Shown: positions 25,527 through 34,442, counted from the stretch's first letter. The stretch: DNA of 64,000 bases from Verrucomicrobiia bacterium (GCA_030432235.1 JAUIHT010000004.1:186001-250000); one strand, 5' to 3'. Translations and numbers: made by a program. The notes: a model not told the origin generated them from the letters alone.

Positions 25527-26444
25527 TCAAGCAGTAGTCGGACGGGAAAGCCAATGTTCCATGCCCGAAATCACCTCCGAGGCACGCTTAAGCTCATCAG
25601 CACTAAGCCCTCGGAACGGGGCCGCTAGATGGCGCTGGCAAATCCCGCTAAGCTCAAGTGCCCCCTTGATTCCCTGGATGATGCGGGAACCGTGTCGGCC
25701 AATGTTATAGAGCCCGCAGGACAGTTCCATGACTTCACGCTGTAAAGCAGCAGCTTGGGCGAAATCTCCCGCCTGCATGTGCTCGTAAATAGAGACGTAC
25801 AGCCGCGGAAATAAATTCGCGCCACCGCTGACACCACCATGGCCTCCAGCCAGGAGAGACTCCGCCAGCAATTCTTCCGGACCAATGAGAAGCTTCTTAT
25901 CCCGCTTGCCGATAAGACGACGGACTTGCTTGAAATAGAATAAATCTCCTGAGCTATCCTTCAGGCCGAGGCAATTCTCGCACTGAAAAGCTGTCTCGAT
26001 CACATCCAGCGGTATGGTGACCTTAGTCAGGGAAGGCATGTTGTAGAGGAAAAACGGCAGGCATAAGAGCTCCACCATATCCTGCACAAAGTCCTGAAGC
26101 TCCGGCCCTCCAGGAATAAAATAGTAAGGTGGCGTAAAGGCCACCGCTGAAGCACCGGCCTCTTTGGCGTACTTGGCAAGATTGTGGGACTCAACCATCG
26201 AGGTATCGCTGATACTTACGATTACCGGAATACGCCCTCCGATGGATTCTGTGACCCGAGCGATAAACTGTCGACGGAGATCGTAACTCAAGTGTGGCCC
26301 TTCTCCGGTCGTCCCCAGAATGAAGACGCCATGCACACCACCTTCAATTACATGCTCCAGCAACCGATCCACGCCTTCCCGATCCAGAGTGCCATCGGCC
26401 ATGAGAGGTGTAACCAGGGGCGGAATGATGCCTTTGATATCCAT
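25527..26444 (-). CDS. dihydrodipicolinate synthase / N-acetylneuraminate lyase family protein
   Basis: A 305-residue class I aldolase of normal family length. FILGTTGEGPHLS (Thr45, Thr46) is the carboxylate-binding GTTGE motif, Tyr134 lies in FFLYNMPSLTKV, and the Schiff-base Lys162 is in CLGLKDSSGD. The family includes DapA, sialate lyase and 2-keto-3-deoxy sugar acid aldolases. As part of a GH-rich gene set it is more likely to cleave or dehydrate a sugar acid than to make lysine (inference). It is the last gene of a minus-strand run with the GDSL lipoprotein (48-bp gap) and two GH-A hydrolases. A BNR/sialidase-like gene lies upstream, so an N-acetylneuraminate-like substrate cannot be excluded. 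Confidence 0.9.
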   Translation of the reverse strand: MDIKGIIPPLVTPLMADGTLDREGVDRLLEHVIEGGVHGVFILGTTGEGPHLSYDLRRQFIARVTESIGGRIPVIVSISDTSMVESHNLAKYAKEAGASAVAFTPPYYFIPGGPELQDFVQDMVELLCLPFFLYNMPSLTKVTIPLDVIETAFQCENCLGLKDSSGDLFYFKQVRRLIGKRDKKLLIGPEELLAESLLAGGHGGVSGGANLFPRLYVSIYEHMQAGDFAQAAALQREVMELSCGLYNIGRHGSRIIQGIKGALELSGICQRHLAAPFRGLSADELKRASEVISGMEHWLSRPTTA

Positions 26445-26492
26445 GAGGATGAGACGAAAGCGCTGTATTCTATCTACTGACGCAGCTCGCTG

Positions 26493-27227
26493 CTATTGGT
26501 TGATCCGACCGGAAATATAAGGGTCCATTGCCTGCGCCCATATGCGGTAACCTTCTTCACTCGGATGCAAGGCGTCAGGAAAACGTTCTTTGCTCAGGGA
26601 ACCATCTGGCTCCGCCAACTGATCGCTGATATCGAGAAAAACAACACGCGGATCGTTGTCCATTAAAGCCAGGAGACGATTTATCTTCTCAATCTTTTCC
26701 CGCTCTGTGGCTTTGGGATTGGCGCTACGCGGAAACACGCCCATGAGCAATACTTGGCTGGATGGACAGCGCGTCAGTATCTCCTCCACGATAGCCTCTA
26801 CGCCTTCAGCAATCTCCTTGGCACTATCACGATGGATATTATTCGTCCCGGCCAAAACCACAACCATCTTCGGGTCCTTCCCATCCAGATTGCCATTTTG
26901 CATACGCCAAAGAATACTCTCTGTCCGATCCCCACTGATACCGAGGTTAACCGGGTGAATTTCTCCATAGTATTCTCTCCAAACCTCCTTGCCGATGCTA
27001 CCCCAGCGATGCGTGATGGAGTCTCCAACAAAGACCAAGTCAGATTTCGCGTCCTTCACCCGCTCATTGAGACGGTTGTAGTTCTTGGCCATGCCGTCCC
27101 GAGGCTCGGGTGCTACGGCCGGGTTACTCGCGAAACAGCCACCTACGCCGAAAATCAGTAGAACAAAAACTAGCGCGATGCGAATGACATGCAGGCAAAG
27201 GCGGCCGGGGAATTGAGCGATAGCCAT
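26493..27227 (-). CDS. SGNH/GDSL-type esterase, probable lipoprotein
   Basis: A 244-residue protein. The hydrophobic N-terminus ends in GVGGC (Cys31), a plausible lipobox, so the mature protein is probably lipid-anchored. SGNH blocks are all visible: DLVFVGDSITHRWGS with Ser70 (block I), VNLGISGDRTESILWRM (block II Gly), VVLAGTNNIHRDS (block III Asn) and DALHPSEEGY (block V Asp/His). The pattern is close to the platelet-activating-factor-acetylhydrolase-like GDSL group common in carbohydrate clusters, where members remove acetyl groups from glycans. It begins five bases after the GH-A gene at 27233 ends and precedes the DapA-like gene. The substrate is inferred from context only. Confidence 0.88.
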   Translation of the reverse strand: MAIAQFPGRLCLHVIRIALVFVLLIFGVGGCFASNPAVAPEPRDGMAKNYNRLNERVKDAKSDLVFVGDSITHRWGSIGKEVWREYYGEIHPVNLGISGDRTESILWRMQNGNLDGKDPKMVVVLAGTNNIHRDSAKEIAEGVEAIVEEILTRCPSSQVLLMGVFPRSANPKATEREKIEKINRLLALMDNDPRVVFLDISDQLAEPDGSLSKERFPDALHPSEEGYRIWAQAMDPYISGRINQ

Positions 27228-27232
27228 ATTGC

Positions 27233-28783
27233 TTATTTCTGGTAGAGTCTCAAGAGCACTGGATGTGTCGGTACAGCAATGTTCTTGAAGAACAGCTTTC
27301 CATCTTTCTCGGTCGCTGCCGGTTCATAAACGCGGCCCGTCAAAAGATCAGTTGCCTCAAAGCCGACACGCTCCGGGTCGACATTGATTTCCAGGTCCGC
27401 CGGACGTGGTGGCTGGTCACTGATTCGCTCCATGGACCAGAATGCAATCACGGGCTCGCCTTCGGCGTTTTTGAACTGGTAAGTGGCAATGCGATCAGGC
27501 GCATACAGAACGGTACCATCGCGCGCCTCGAAAGGCCATCCCCTGGCACGCTCCGTCGTTTTTTCCATAGTGAACTCGACCGCATCACTGATGACGAAAC
27601 CCGCAGTTGCCCGGGCGAGGCGTTTGACAGCGTAATAGGAAGGTTTAAAGGTCCCGTCTGCCTTTATCAGGCCCCAGTTATCCTCGCCTACAAACTCCTG
27701 CGAATCCGGCTTGCGCCAGCTCATCTGGCTGTCGACCAAGGTGTACACCGTACTGACCTCCACACCGAGTCCCAAGCACTCCAACATACGGCGCTGAATG
27801 TAGGAGGCCTGTGCCTCCTCCGTCATGCCGGTAAAGTTACTGCGGGCGCCAGCCCCATCACGCTTTGTCGTGAAGCCCCACTCGGTCAGCCAGGTTTCGG
27901 GCGGCCCGTGATGCTTTGCGGAAAAGGCTTCCGAATAGCGAATGAGCGAAGCAAAAGTACCATCCTCGTCAGCTGTCTGCCGGCCTCCGTTGCGAATGTA
28001 ATTTTCCTTGGAAGCCACATAAGGCACCACCTCGGGAACGATGCGGTAGCTGTACGGGTGCAGTACAACGCCATCCACATCGGAGGAAATACCCATCTCG
28101 ATCATACGCATGTTCATGGCGGGAAAGGAGCCCAGACCGATGATCTTCATATCCGGATTGACGGCTTTGACCGCTTCGGCGGTGGTGTTCAAAAGCTTCA
28201 CGTAGCGGCGCAGCCAAGACTCCGGCTCACCATCCTCATTCAGTCCGTACAGGTCCCCTCCCTGCGTCGTGCCTTCACCATAGGTCTTGGCATACCAGTG
28301 AAAAGGCTCGTTCAGTACCTCGATAGCCTGAATGCGATCACCGTACTCCTTGGCCAGATAAGCCGATGCCTGAGCATAGCCATCCGCATCGTAACGATCT
28401 TCATAGAGAGGATTACTGGCACTCAAAGTAACGATCACTTTGATGCCATGCTTCTTGGCCAAATCGAGCCACTGAATGTCCTTAGCAGGTAGCTTGTAAA
28501 CGCCCTTCTCTTTCTCCATCCAGCTCCAGATGATTTCGTCACGTACCCATCCCAAGCCCATATCGGCAACAATAGGCATGTACTTTTCTGGATCCCAGTG
28601 CCAGAACGCGCGCATCTTGCGGACGAAGTGTGTACTCGCACCCAGGTGCTGGTTAAGTGCCTGCGGTGGGGAGTTGTCAGCCTCTTCAGAGGTGGCTGCG
28701 GAGGCTCCAGATAGGAAAGTCCCTGATGCCGCAAGGAATCCAACAGCGAGTATCTTTTGAAACAAAGTTGTCTTTTGTATCAT
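27233..28783 (-). CDS. secreted clan GH-A glycoside hydrolase, copy 2 of a tandem pair
   Basis: A 516-residue protein with a signal peptide (MIQKTTLFQKILAVGFLAAS, cleavage near ASAA). The barrel shows LGWVRDEIIWSWMEKEKGVY, the acid/base Glu159 in IEVLNEPFHWY, VDGVVLHPYSYR, and the probable nucleophile Glu301 in TWLTEWGFTT. These are clan GH-A features; the overall pattern is closest to GH39/GH5-type bacterial enzymes, but I cannot assign the family. A C-terminal sandwich of about 110 residues follows (YQFKNAEGEPVIAFWS, VGFEATDLLTGRVYEP). It is a close paralogue of the gene at 28804, separated by 20 bp, clearly from tandem duplication. It lacks the Ser/Thr-rich N-terminal linker of the other copy. 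Confidence 0.88.
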   Translation of the reverse strand: MIQKTTLFQKILAVGFLAASGTFLSGASAATSEEADNSPPQALNQHLGASTHFVRKMRAFWHWDPEKYMPIVADMGLGWVRDEIIWSWMEKEKGVYKLPAKDIQWLDLAKKHGIKVIVTLSASNPLYEDRYDADGYAQASAYLAKEYGDRIQAIEVLNEPFHWYAKTYGEGTTQGGDLYGLNEDGEPESWLRRYVKLLNTTAEAVKAVNPDMKIIGLGSFPAMNMRMIEMGISSDVDGVVLHPYSYRIVPEVVPYVASKENYIRNGGRQTADEDGTFASLIRYSEAFSAKHHGPPETWLTEWGFTTKRDGAGARSNFTGMTEEAQASYIQRRMLECLGLGVEVSTVYTLVDSQMSWRKPDSQEFVGEDNWGLIKADGTFKPSYYAVKRLARATAGFVISDAVEFTMEKTTERARGWPFEARDGTVLYAPDRIATYQFKNAEGEPVIAFWSMERISDQPPRPADLEINVDPERVGFEATDLLTGRVYEPAATEKDGKLFFKNIAVPTHPVLLRLYQK

Positions 28784-28803
28784 TTGTTAAATTGGGCTTT
28801 CGT

Positions 28804-30429
28804 TTATTCGTAGATCTTGAGCAGTACCGGATGAGGCGGCACACGGAAATTTTTCAAGTAGCGCTTGCCCTCGGCTTCGCCTTCCCGAGCAACGTATTCA
28901 TCGCCAGTCATCAAATCCGTGACTTCGATTTTGGCGTCCACGGGTACGTCGAGGAATATATCTGCTGGGCGGGGGCTGCGATCCCCCAGCCGCTCCGTGG
29001 ACCATATCGCCAGAACCGTACGCCCGTCATAATCTTTGAACTGGTAACAGGCGATGCGATCCAGTGCCTTGAGCACCATCCCATCGCGGGTGTGAAACTC
29101 TTGGTCGTCTGTACGGGAGGTTTTGTTGACGATATGGACAGCGACATCGTCACTAACGGTTAGCCCTGCGGTGGCGCGGGCAAGGCGTTGTACCGCGTAG
29201 TAAGCTGGTTTCGGCGTACCATCGGCATGGACGAGCCCGAAGTTGTCTTCGCTACTGAACTCTGTCTTTTCCGGAGCACTGAACTGCTCATTCACGAGAG
29301 CGTAAACAGTGCTAACGTCGACACCAAGGCCGAGCCCCTCCATGAAGCGACGCTGAATGTAGGCCGCCTGAGCCTGCTCGGTGAATCCGTTGTAGCTTGA
29401 TCGTGAACCTGCACTAGGCCGTTTTGTCGTGTAACCCCACTCGGTCAGCCAGATTTCCTCCGGGCCATCGTGCTGGGCGGAAAAATCACGGGCATACTCG
29501 ATGAGCGAAGCAAAAGAGCCGTACTCGTCCGCGGTCTGGCGGCCCCCGTTACGGATGAAATTCTCCTCCGAGGCTGCATAGGGAACCACTTCCGGCGTGA
29601 TGCGATAACTGTAAGGATGCAGAACAACACCGTCAACTTCAGGCGCAATCCCCAACTCGATCATACGCATGTTCATGGCGGGGAAAGCCCCCAGCCCGAC
29701 CACCTTCATGTCGGGGTTCACCGCCTTTACCGCCTTCGCCGTGACGTTGAGCAGATTCACATAACGCCCCAACCAAGACTCCACCGCTCCGTTCTCGTCC
29801 CGCCCGTAAAGATCTCCTCCCCGGCTGGTGCCCTCCTCATAAGCGCGCGCATACCAGTTGAAGGGTTCATTGAGTACCTCAATTGCCTGAATCTTCCCCT
29901 TCAGCTCCGTTGCCAGAAACACCGCAGCAGCGGCGAATTTATCTGGTTGGTAAGTATCCTCTCTGCCATGCATTTTGTTATCACCGCTAAGGATGACAAC
30001 GATATTCAGACCCGCTTCATGGGCCAGGTCTATCCACTCCATATAGCCTTCCGGCATGACAAACTTGCCGGGCTCCCGCTCGATTTTATTCCACATGATT
30101 TCATCCCGAACCCAGCCGACGTCGAGGTCGGCAATCATAGGGACAAACTTCTGCGGATCCCAGTGCAGCATGTTGTGCTTGCGCACAAAATGAGTGGCAA
30201 CCCCAATGTGCTCATTCTTTCGTGGCTTGGCCGAGCTACTATTGTCTGTCTCCGCTGCGGTAGGCTCAGATGCACCACCATATGACATGGCTTGGGAGAC
30301 CGAAGTATTTTCTTTCCCTGAGGAAGTCGACTTCGGCTGCCAAGTGTCTTCCAGCGCGTGGGCGCTGAAATGAGATAAAACCGATAGTGCGACAATTAGA
30401 ATCGAAGCGTTTATTTTCAAAAAAGGCAT
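28804..30429 (-). CDS. secreted clan GH-A glycoside hydrolase, copy 1 of a tandem pair
   Basis: A 541-residue protein with a signal peptide (LIVALSVLSHFSAHA) and a Ser/Thr-rich linker at about 30-70 absent from its paralogue. The catalytic domain has VGWVRDEIMWNKIEREPGKF, the acid/base Glu188 in IEVLNEPFNWY, VDGVVLHPYSYRITPEVVPY, and the probable nucleophile Glu330 in IWLTEWGYTTKR. The C-terminal sandwich contains YQFKDYDGRTVLAIWSTERL. It is the first gene of the minus-strand set that continues with its paralogue, the GDSL lipoprotein and the DapA-like protein. Two diverged copies side by side suggest division of labour on related linkages (inference). The family within clan GH-A is not resolved. 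Confidence 0.88.
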   Translation of the reverse strand: MPFLKINASILIVALSVLSHFSAHALEDTWQPKSTSSGKENTSVSQAMSYGGASEPTAAETDNSSSAKPRKNEHIGVATHFVRKHNMLHWDPQKFVPMIADLDVGWVRDEIMWNKIEREPGKFVMPEGYMEWIDLAHEAGLNIVVILSGDNKMHGREDTYQPDKFAAAAVFLATELKGKIQAIEVLNEPFNWYARAYEEGTSRGGDLYGRDENGAVESWLGRYVNLLNVTAKAVKAVNPDMKVVGLGAFPAMNMRMIELGIAPEVDGVVLHPYSYRITPEVVPYAASEENFIRNGGRQTADEYGSFASLIEYARDFSAQHDGPEEIWLTEWGYTTKRPSAGSRSSYNGFTEQAQAAYIQRRFMEGLGLGVDVSTVYALVNEQFSAPEKTEFSSEDNFGLVHADGTPKPAYYAVQRLARATAGLTVSDDVAVHIVNKTSRTDDQEFHTRDGMVLKALDRIACYQFKDYDGRTVLAIWSTERLGDRSPRPADIFLDVPVDAKIEVTDLMTGDEYVAREGEAEGKRYLKNFRVPPHPVLLKIYE

Positions 30430-30886
30430 ATAGGGAATTTCGGATATGAGGGTTCCAATCGGCTGCCCGAATGGCAGCGGCTAGCTAATCTAAAGGGATG
30501 GATTATTCCACTTGACCGTCCACGAAGCGATGTAGTGATGCGAAAAAGCGGCTGAACCCGTTGATTCAACAATATCTATTCTTCGCACAACATTTCGGGG
30601 CATTCAGATTTAGGGGTGATCACGATAGTAATTTGACACTATTCAGTTCCACTCATCAACGTGAAAGGCTTGCAGTATTGATGCTAATATTTATCCAAAA
30701 CGGTACAGCGCAAAGAATGGTACCGGAAATGACTTTCAGGGCAAAACCATTAACAAAAAGTTACCGTACACGCGACTTAGCCAACAAAGGGCTTTATTTA
30801 AGTTTATCATAAATGGTAATATAGAAAGCCTCAAATCTTCTGTCCAAGACTAAGCGTAATATGGCTATAAATCAGCCAGGGAATCG
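30430..30886. other. 457-bp gap without a recognised gene
   Basis: Lies upstream of the tandem GH-A set and downstream of the BNR/sialidase-like gene, both on the minus strand, and must hold the promoter of the former. It is AT-rich near 30770-30830. A short hairpin TGGCT/AGCCA occurs near 30860 without a T-run. The 83-codon frame at 30561 has no signal, motif or ribosome site and looks like chance. Confidence 0.6.
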
Positions 30887-32053
30887 TCATGGAAAAAGGC
30901 TCAAACCAATACCGGAGAGTGCGGCATTTTTATAGTCCCCAATACGATGAAAGGTGAGAAAGTTGGCATCGTGTTGGTTATGAGCGCCACCATGCTCATC
31001 ATCCCATGAGGTCCGGCTGACGACTACGATGTCGTCTCCATCAAAGAGCCAATCGGTGTACTGAAAGCCGTGACAGGCTGAATCCGGATGATAGAGCACG
31101 ACACTCTGAATCGACCACTCACGTGCATCGGTGGAGTGAAGCAAGGCCAGCGTGTTTCTGATAAAAGTATGTCGCTTCAAGTCTGCCTGATGACATTCAG
31201 GGACCGCATTGGAGAGCGACCAATACTCACCGGTTTTGGGGTCCTGTCTGATGGAGAACTTGGTCGCTGCACCTGGAAAGCTGATAAAGTCACGCGCTGG
31301 CTCAAAATGCAGACTGCGTCCATCCTTATCCAGCCTGACAATGGCAGCAACTCCACCCGGATCATAATCGACACGCAGTATGTTTCCTATACTGCCATCC
31401 GGCAGGGCAAGGACATTGCCCTCCAGCCAACCGCCAAAACCATGCTTAAGCCATGCGGGGTTTTGACGGAGTATCGAGCTGACCTGCCAACTGTCCTGAC
31501 GGAGCAAGTCCGCCCCAAGCGGTGCGGACATGAGCATCGGGTTGTAACGATTCCCCCAGCGCGTACTCGAGGTAGCGTCCTCGATGGTGCGCCATATCCG
31601 GCCACGATGCACAAGCATCGGCATCGGTGCGGTGTGAAACTGCCCATAAGGCGTCAACAGGCCCGTTTCAACGTCCTCGGGGATGGTCCAACTGTGTCCC
31701 CCGTCGTCACTGCGGCGGATGACAACCAAACCGTGATGATGTGTCGGGCCCATCAGGTAAAGAGCCCCGTCATGAGCAAAAAGATTCGACCAGAAGGCAG
31801 GCTTCACGGTGGCTATTTGCGTCCAGGACTGGCCACGATCTTCACTGCGGAAGATAAGCGTCGTACCCTTTTCAAATTCTTCAGTAGCAGGGCCAAAGTA
31901 ATCATGCGAAGCGATGTAGGCACCGTCATCCAGAATGGCTAAACTGGGCGACCCGATGTACATCTGGCGCTTGGCAGGCACGTGATGAATCACCGTTCCC
32001 GGAGGTACACTGACGGAAGCTGCCGGTGACTTCTGATCGGTTTCTGTAGGCAT
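30887..32053 (-). CDS. BNR/Asp-box sialidase-like protein, cytoplasmic
   Basis: A 388-residue beta-propeller protein. Two Asp boxes are visible: SEDRGQSW (70-77) and SDDGGHSW (115-122), and the strand pattern (LIFRSEDRGQSWTQIATV, VVIRRSDDGGHSWTIPEDV, VVSRTSWDDEHGGAHNQHDA) is that of the exo-sialidase/neuraminidase-like superfamily. There is no signal peptide, so it probably acts on imported oligosaccharide. I cannot find the full arginine triad and Tyr/Glu pair of true GH33 sialidases, so another propeller glycosidase or a lyase-like activity is possible. It is divergent from the AraC gene at 32133 with a gap of about 80 bp, suggesting regulation by that protein. Confidence 0.75.
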   Translation of the reverse strand: MPTETDQKSPAASVSVPPGTVIHHVPAKRQMYIGSPSLAILDDGAYIASHDYFGPATEEFEKGTTLIFRSEDRGQSWTQIATVKPAFWSNLFAHDGALYLMGPTHHHGLVVIRRSDDGGHSWTIPEDVETGLLTPYGQFHTAPMPMLVHRGRIWRTIEDATSSTRWGNRYNPMLMSAPLGADLLRQDSWQVSSILRQNPAWLKHGFGGWLEGNVLALPDGSIGNILRVDYDPGGVAAIVRLDKDGRSLHFEPARDFISFPGAATKFSIRQDPKTGEYWSLSNAVPECHQADLKRHTFIRNTLALLHSTDAREWSIQSVVLYHPDSACHGFQYTDWLFDGDDIVVVSRTSWDDEHGGAHNQHDANFLTFHRIGDYKNAALSGIGLSLFP

Positions 32054-32132
32054 AAAGCTCTCGCGTCTTGGTATTTAGAATTGTATATTAGCGCGTTCTC
32101 GTATTTCGCTCAGGTGTTCGTTGAAGAATCCC

Positions 32133-33080
32133 ATGACAATGAAATCTCCGAAAGCGTTAAGCCTTATCAACGGCGGTAAATTCGCTGTACAATCTGGTAC
32201 GCGGCCGAGACAGACGCGCGACTATTGGCTCATCTTCGAATCATTTCACCCCTTAGCGATGGGCTGGGTCAACCGCTCTGCGCAGATTCATCGTAGCTGG
32301 GCCATGCTGCCTCAGTGGGAATCGGACACGAACCGCACATTGCATGTCTATTCACTAGTCTTCATCACTCGCGGTGAAGGCTCATTTTGGGACGCGTTGA
32401 CCAAAACGGAACGACCGGTATGCCAGGGAGACCTACTGTGCTTGTTTCCAGGAATTGCCCATGTATATGTGCCGTGCGCAGGAACCACCTGGGATGAAAT
32501 AAACATTGAATTTTCCGGCCCCGTTTTCGATGCATGGTCAGGCCTGGGCATGCTCGACGCGCATGAACCCGTAAGACATCTGGCACGCCCAAAAGACACA
32601 AAGGAAATTGAAAGCTGGCTGGAGCGATTTCACCAAGTCGTACTTCCAATGGCCCACCGTGAACACTCCGAGCCCACCCTCGACGACGTCGGGCGAATGT
32701 TGAATCTCATCGCGCAAATGTGCGGCACCTGGCAGAAAGACGTCGCCGAGTCCGAGGTCGAATGGGCCAACGAAGCACGCCAAAAACTCATGCAATGGCC
32801 CTTGGAGAAGAAACTCGATCTAAAGTCACTGGCCGTCTCATTCGGGCTGGGAGAGCAAGCTTATCGTAAGAAGTTCAAGCGCTTGTGCGGCGTCAGCCCA
32901 TCAGTATTCCATGCCCGGCGTCAGATTGAAGAAGCCTGCTACTTGCTCATTTCAACCAACACATCAATCAAAGAGATAGGCTACAATATCGGCTTCGGCA
33001 GTCTCTTTTATTTCTCACGTCGCTTCAAGCAGGTGACTGGGGTTTCTCCACAGGAATACCGTAATCAGGCACGCGCCTGA
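32133..33080 (+). CDS. AraC-family transcriptional regulator
   Basis: About 315 residues from ATG 32133; a TTG at 32121 and ATG at 32139 are alternatives. The first residues read MKSPKALSLINGGKFAVQSG, and the DNA encoding them recurs in degraded form at 34199 and 44215. An N-terminal cupin-like domain (VYSLVFITRGEGSFWDAL, VCQGDLLCLFPGIAHVYVP) precedes the C-terminal double helix-turn-helix (LKSLAVSFGLGEQAYRKKF and IKEIGYNIGFGSLFYFSRRF), ending in TGVSPQEYRNQ. It is divergent from the BNR/sialidase-like gene. A PEP-CTERM relic on the opposite strand overlaps its last codons. Confidence 0.9.
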   Translation: MTMKSPKALSLINGGKFAVQSGTRPRQTRDYWLIFESFHPLAMGWVNRSAQIHRSWAMLPQWESDTNRTLHVYSLVFITRGEGSFWDALTKTERPVCQGDLLCLFPGIAHVYVPCAGTTWDEINIEFSGPVFDAWSGLGMLDAHEPVRHLARPKDTKEIESWLERFHQVVLPMAHREHSEPTLDDVGRMLNLIAQMCGTWQKDVAESEVEWANEARQKLMQWPLEKKLDLKSLAVSFGLGEQAYRKKFKRLCGVSPSVFHARRQIEEACYLLISTNTSIKEIGYNIGFGSLFYFSRRFKQVTGVSPQEYRNQARA

Positions 33081-33243
33081 CCTTGATGCAAGCCAGAGTA
33101 AAGAGCCCGAAAAGCAGAGCATAGGCACCGGGCTCTGGAATGGCGGACGCCGTGCACTGCAGTGTGTTGCCATCATCACAGAAGACGCCAACCCACCCTG
33201 TTTTTCTGAAGTCGGATAACGCAATATTAGGGTATCGCCAAAA
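33025..33243 (-). pseudogene. relic of a PEP-CTERM gene
   Basis: After an in-frame TGA at 33246-33244 the minus strand reads about 73 codons with no start of its own: SDFRKTGWVGVFCDDGNT, then AIPEPGAYALLFGLFTLACI and KVRR. This is the C-terminal PEP-CTERM anchor (IPEP, hydrophobic segment, basic end) with a short piece of the preceding domain. The frame runs on into the 3' end of the AraC gene and stops at 33025. The rest of the gene upstream is missing, being replaced by a hairpin repeat and the intact PEP-CTERM gene at 33329. It is best read as a decayed copy. Confidence 0.7.
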
Positions 33244-33268
33244 TCAATAAGTGGGATGCTTGCACATG

Positions 33269-33299
33269 CGTAGGGCCGCCACAAGCGGGCGGCCCTACA
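33269..33299. repeat. GC-rich perfect hairpin GTAGGGCCGCC / GGCGGCCCTAC
   Basis: Eleven-base perfect arms at 33270-33280 and 33288-33298 around a seven-base loop, between the AraC gene/PEP-CTERM relic and the PEP-CTERM gene at 33329. There is no T-run, so it is more like a REP-type dispersed element than a simple terminator, although it could stop transcription from both convergent genes. Confidence 0.75.
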
Positions 33300-33328
33300 T
33301 AGCTATACTTAACTTAAACCGTTCTAAA

Positions 33329-34123
33329 TCAGCCCTGCTTGCGCTTGCGGCGAATGAGAACAAGGCCAGCGGCACAGGCGCCGAAAATCATTGCGTAGGT
33401 CGAAGACTCAGGGATATTGGCCAGGCCGACGACCCCGGTGATGTCATATTGGCCATCACCAGCGAGAACGATGTTCGAAACGCTACCGCCATTGGCCACG
33501 CCATAATCACTCAAATCAAGAGCCAAGTATACAATGTCAGCATCAACAATGGATGCTGGCGATTCCCAAGCACTAACTGCCTCGAGCAAGGCGACGGTAT
33601 ATGGAGGAAAGCCGGTGCCACTTGGTTTGCCGGTGCGAGAAGTGGCGTCGACGATGGTACCAGATGCAACGAAAGGGTTGCCGCCGACGGCTTCATTAAT
33701 CGTCATTCCATTCAGGGTGACATTCAGTACATTGGATGTTTCAGTGCCAATTATTTCAAACAGGAAGATATCGGCCCCCGTTCGGTTCACTACGGGAGTG
33801 TCAAAATCAAAACTCAGATTGTACATTCCGCTGTAACCAGTAGTGAGGCTCAAATCTTCCATAAGCCCAGACGCAGCGGTACCATAGAACGGCCCGGTGC
33901 CAGCAGCAACAATCTGGTAAGCTTTAGTATTACTTGCGTTATACATGTTGAAGTCAGTCATGTCTACGCCAATGAAGGACGTATACTCCGTGCCATCGAC
34001 CGTGATCTTCGTCAAATTGGCCGCATTTGAACCATCGGTTTCAATGGCGATTTGGGCGGTGGCTATCGATGCGCCAACGGCAAGCACCAATGCGCATAGA
34101 GTGGATTTGGTAACAAGTTTCAT
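33329..34123 (-). CDS. PEP-CTERM sorting-domain protein
   Basis: A 264-residue exported protein with a strong signal peptide (MKLVTKSTLCALVLAVGASI, cleavage after ATA). The mature region is strand-rich (NLTKITVDGTEYTSFIGVDM, YNLSFDFDTPVVNRTGADIF) and I do not recognise the fold. The anchor begins near residue 237 as IPESSTYAMIFGACAAGL, followed by IRRKRKQG. The motif is PES rather than PEP, as often in Opitutales. It stands alone between the AraC gene and a heparinase-like gene, with a relic of another PEP-CTERM gene just beyond its 3' end. Confidence 0.87.
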   Translation of the reverse strand: MKLVTKSTLCALVLAVGASIATAQIAIETDGSNAANLTKITVDGTEYTSFIGVDMTDFNMYNASNTKAYQIVAAGTGPFYGTAASGLMEDLSLTTGYSGMYNLSFDFDTPVVNRTGADIFLFEIIGTETSNVLNVTLNGMTINEAVGGNPFVASGTIVDATSRTGKPSGTGFPPYTVALLEAVSAWESPASIVDADIVYLALDLSDYGVANGGSVSNIVLAGDGQYDITGVVGLANIPESSTYAMIFGACAAGLVLIRRKRKQG

Positions 34124-34442
34124 AGCTTAATTTTGTTTCTGGGGTTACTTTAAGAGTCGAGTCCTTTAGAGATACACTATTCCAGATCTGAAACAAATCA
34201 TGAAGCGCAAAGCCTTACCAATAGCGGTAAATTCATTAAAGAATCCGGTATGCAATGTGGGTTTAGCACAGTCATCTGAAAAGACCCACCTACCATATCA
34301 GACAATCCAAGGAGCGCTAACCTTAAGCGAATGGGGTTGATGTAGCCGGTTGAACTTAAAGGATGAGATGAGTGATGTCAGCTTGAGATATCCCGCCTTG
34401 AGCACCTCAGTTAGATAAAATTCCCAAAACCTTGAGTTACCC
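34124..34442. other. 319-bp gap with a degraded copy of the AraC 5' end
   Basis: At 34199-34250 the plus strand reads a degenerate version of the first codons of the AraC gene at 32133 (shared blocks AAGCCTTA, GCGGTAAATTC, AATC-GGTA). The rest should hold the promoters of the divergent PEP-CTERM gene and heparinase-like gene; I see no strong operator or terminator. Confidence 0.55.
34199..34250 (+). pseudogene. short relic of an AraC-family gene 5' end
   Basis: About 50 bp align to 32139-32205 of the AraC gene with roughly three quarters of positions matching by eye. No open frame continues. A better-preserved copy lies at 44215. It may instead be a conserved regulatory segment, but in the intact gene it is coding. 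Confidence 0.5.

Noticed and set aside
27263-28492. 409-codon plus-strand frame opposite the GH-A hydrolase
   Set aside because: Antisense shadow of a gene with clear catalytic motifs.
29470-30285. 271-codon plus-strand frame opposite the first GH-A hydrolase
   Set aside because: Antisense shadow, same reason as for its paralogue.
30561-30812. 83-codon plus-strand frame in the gap before the tandem GH-A genes
   Set aside because: No ribosome site, signal, motif or coding-like composition; probably chance.
30887-32053. Calling the BNR protein a true GH33 sialidase
   Set aside because: Asp boxes are present but the arginine triad and nucleophile Tyr could not be assigned, so only a sialidase-like fold is claimed.
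33251-34030. Long plus-strand frame opposite the PEP-CTERM gene at 33329
   Set aside because: It mirrors a gene with a clear signal peptide and PEP-CTERM tail; its own translation has no domain-like pattern.
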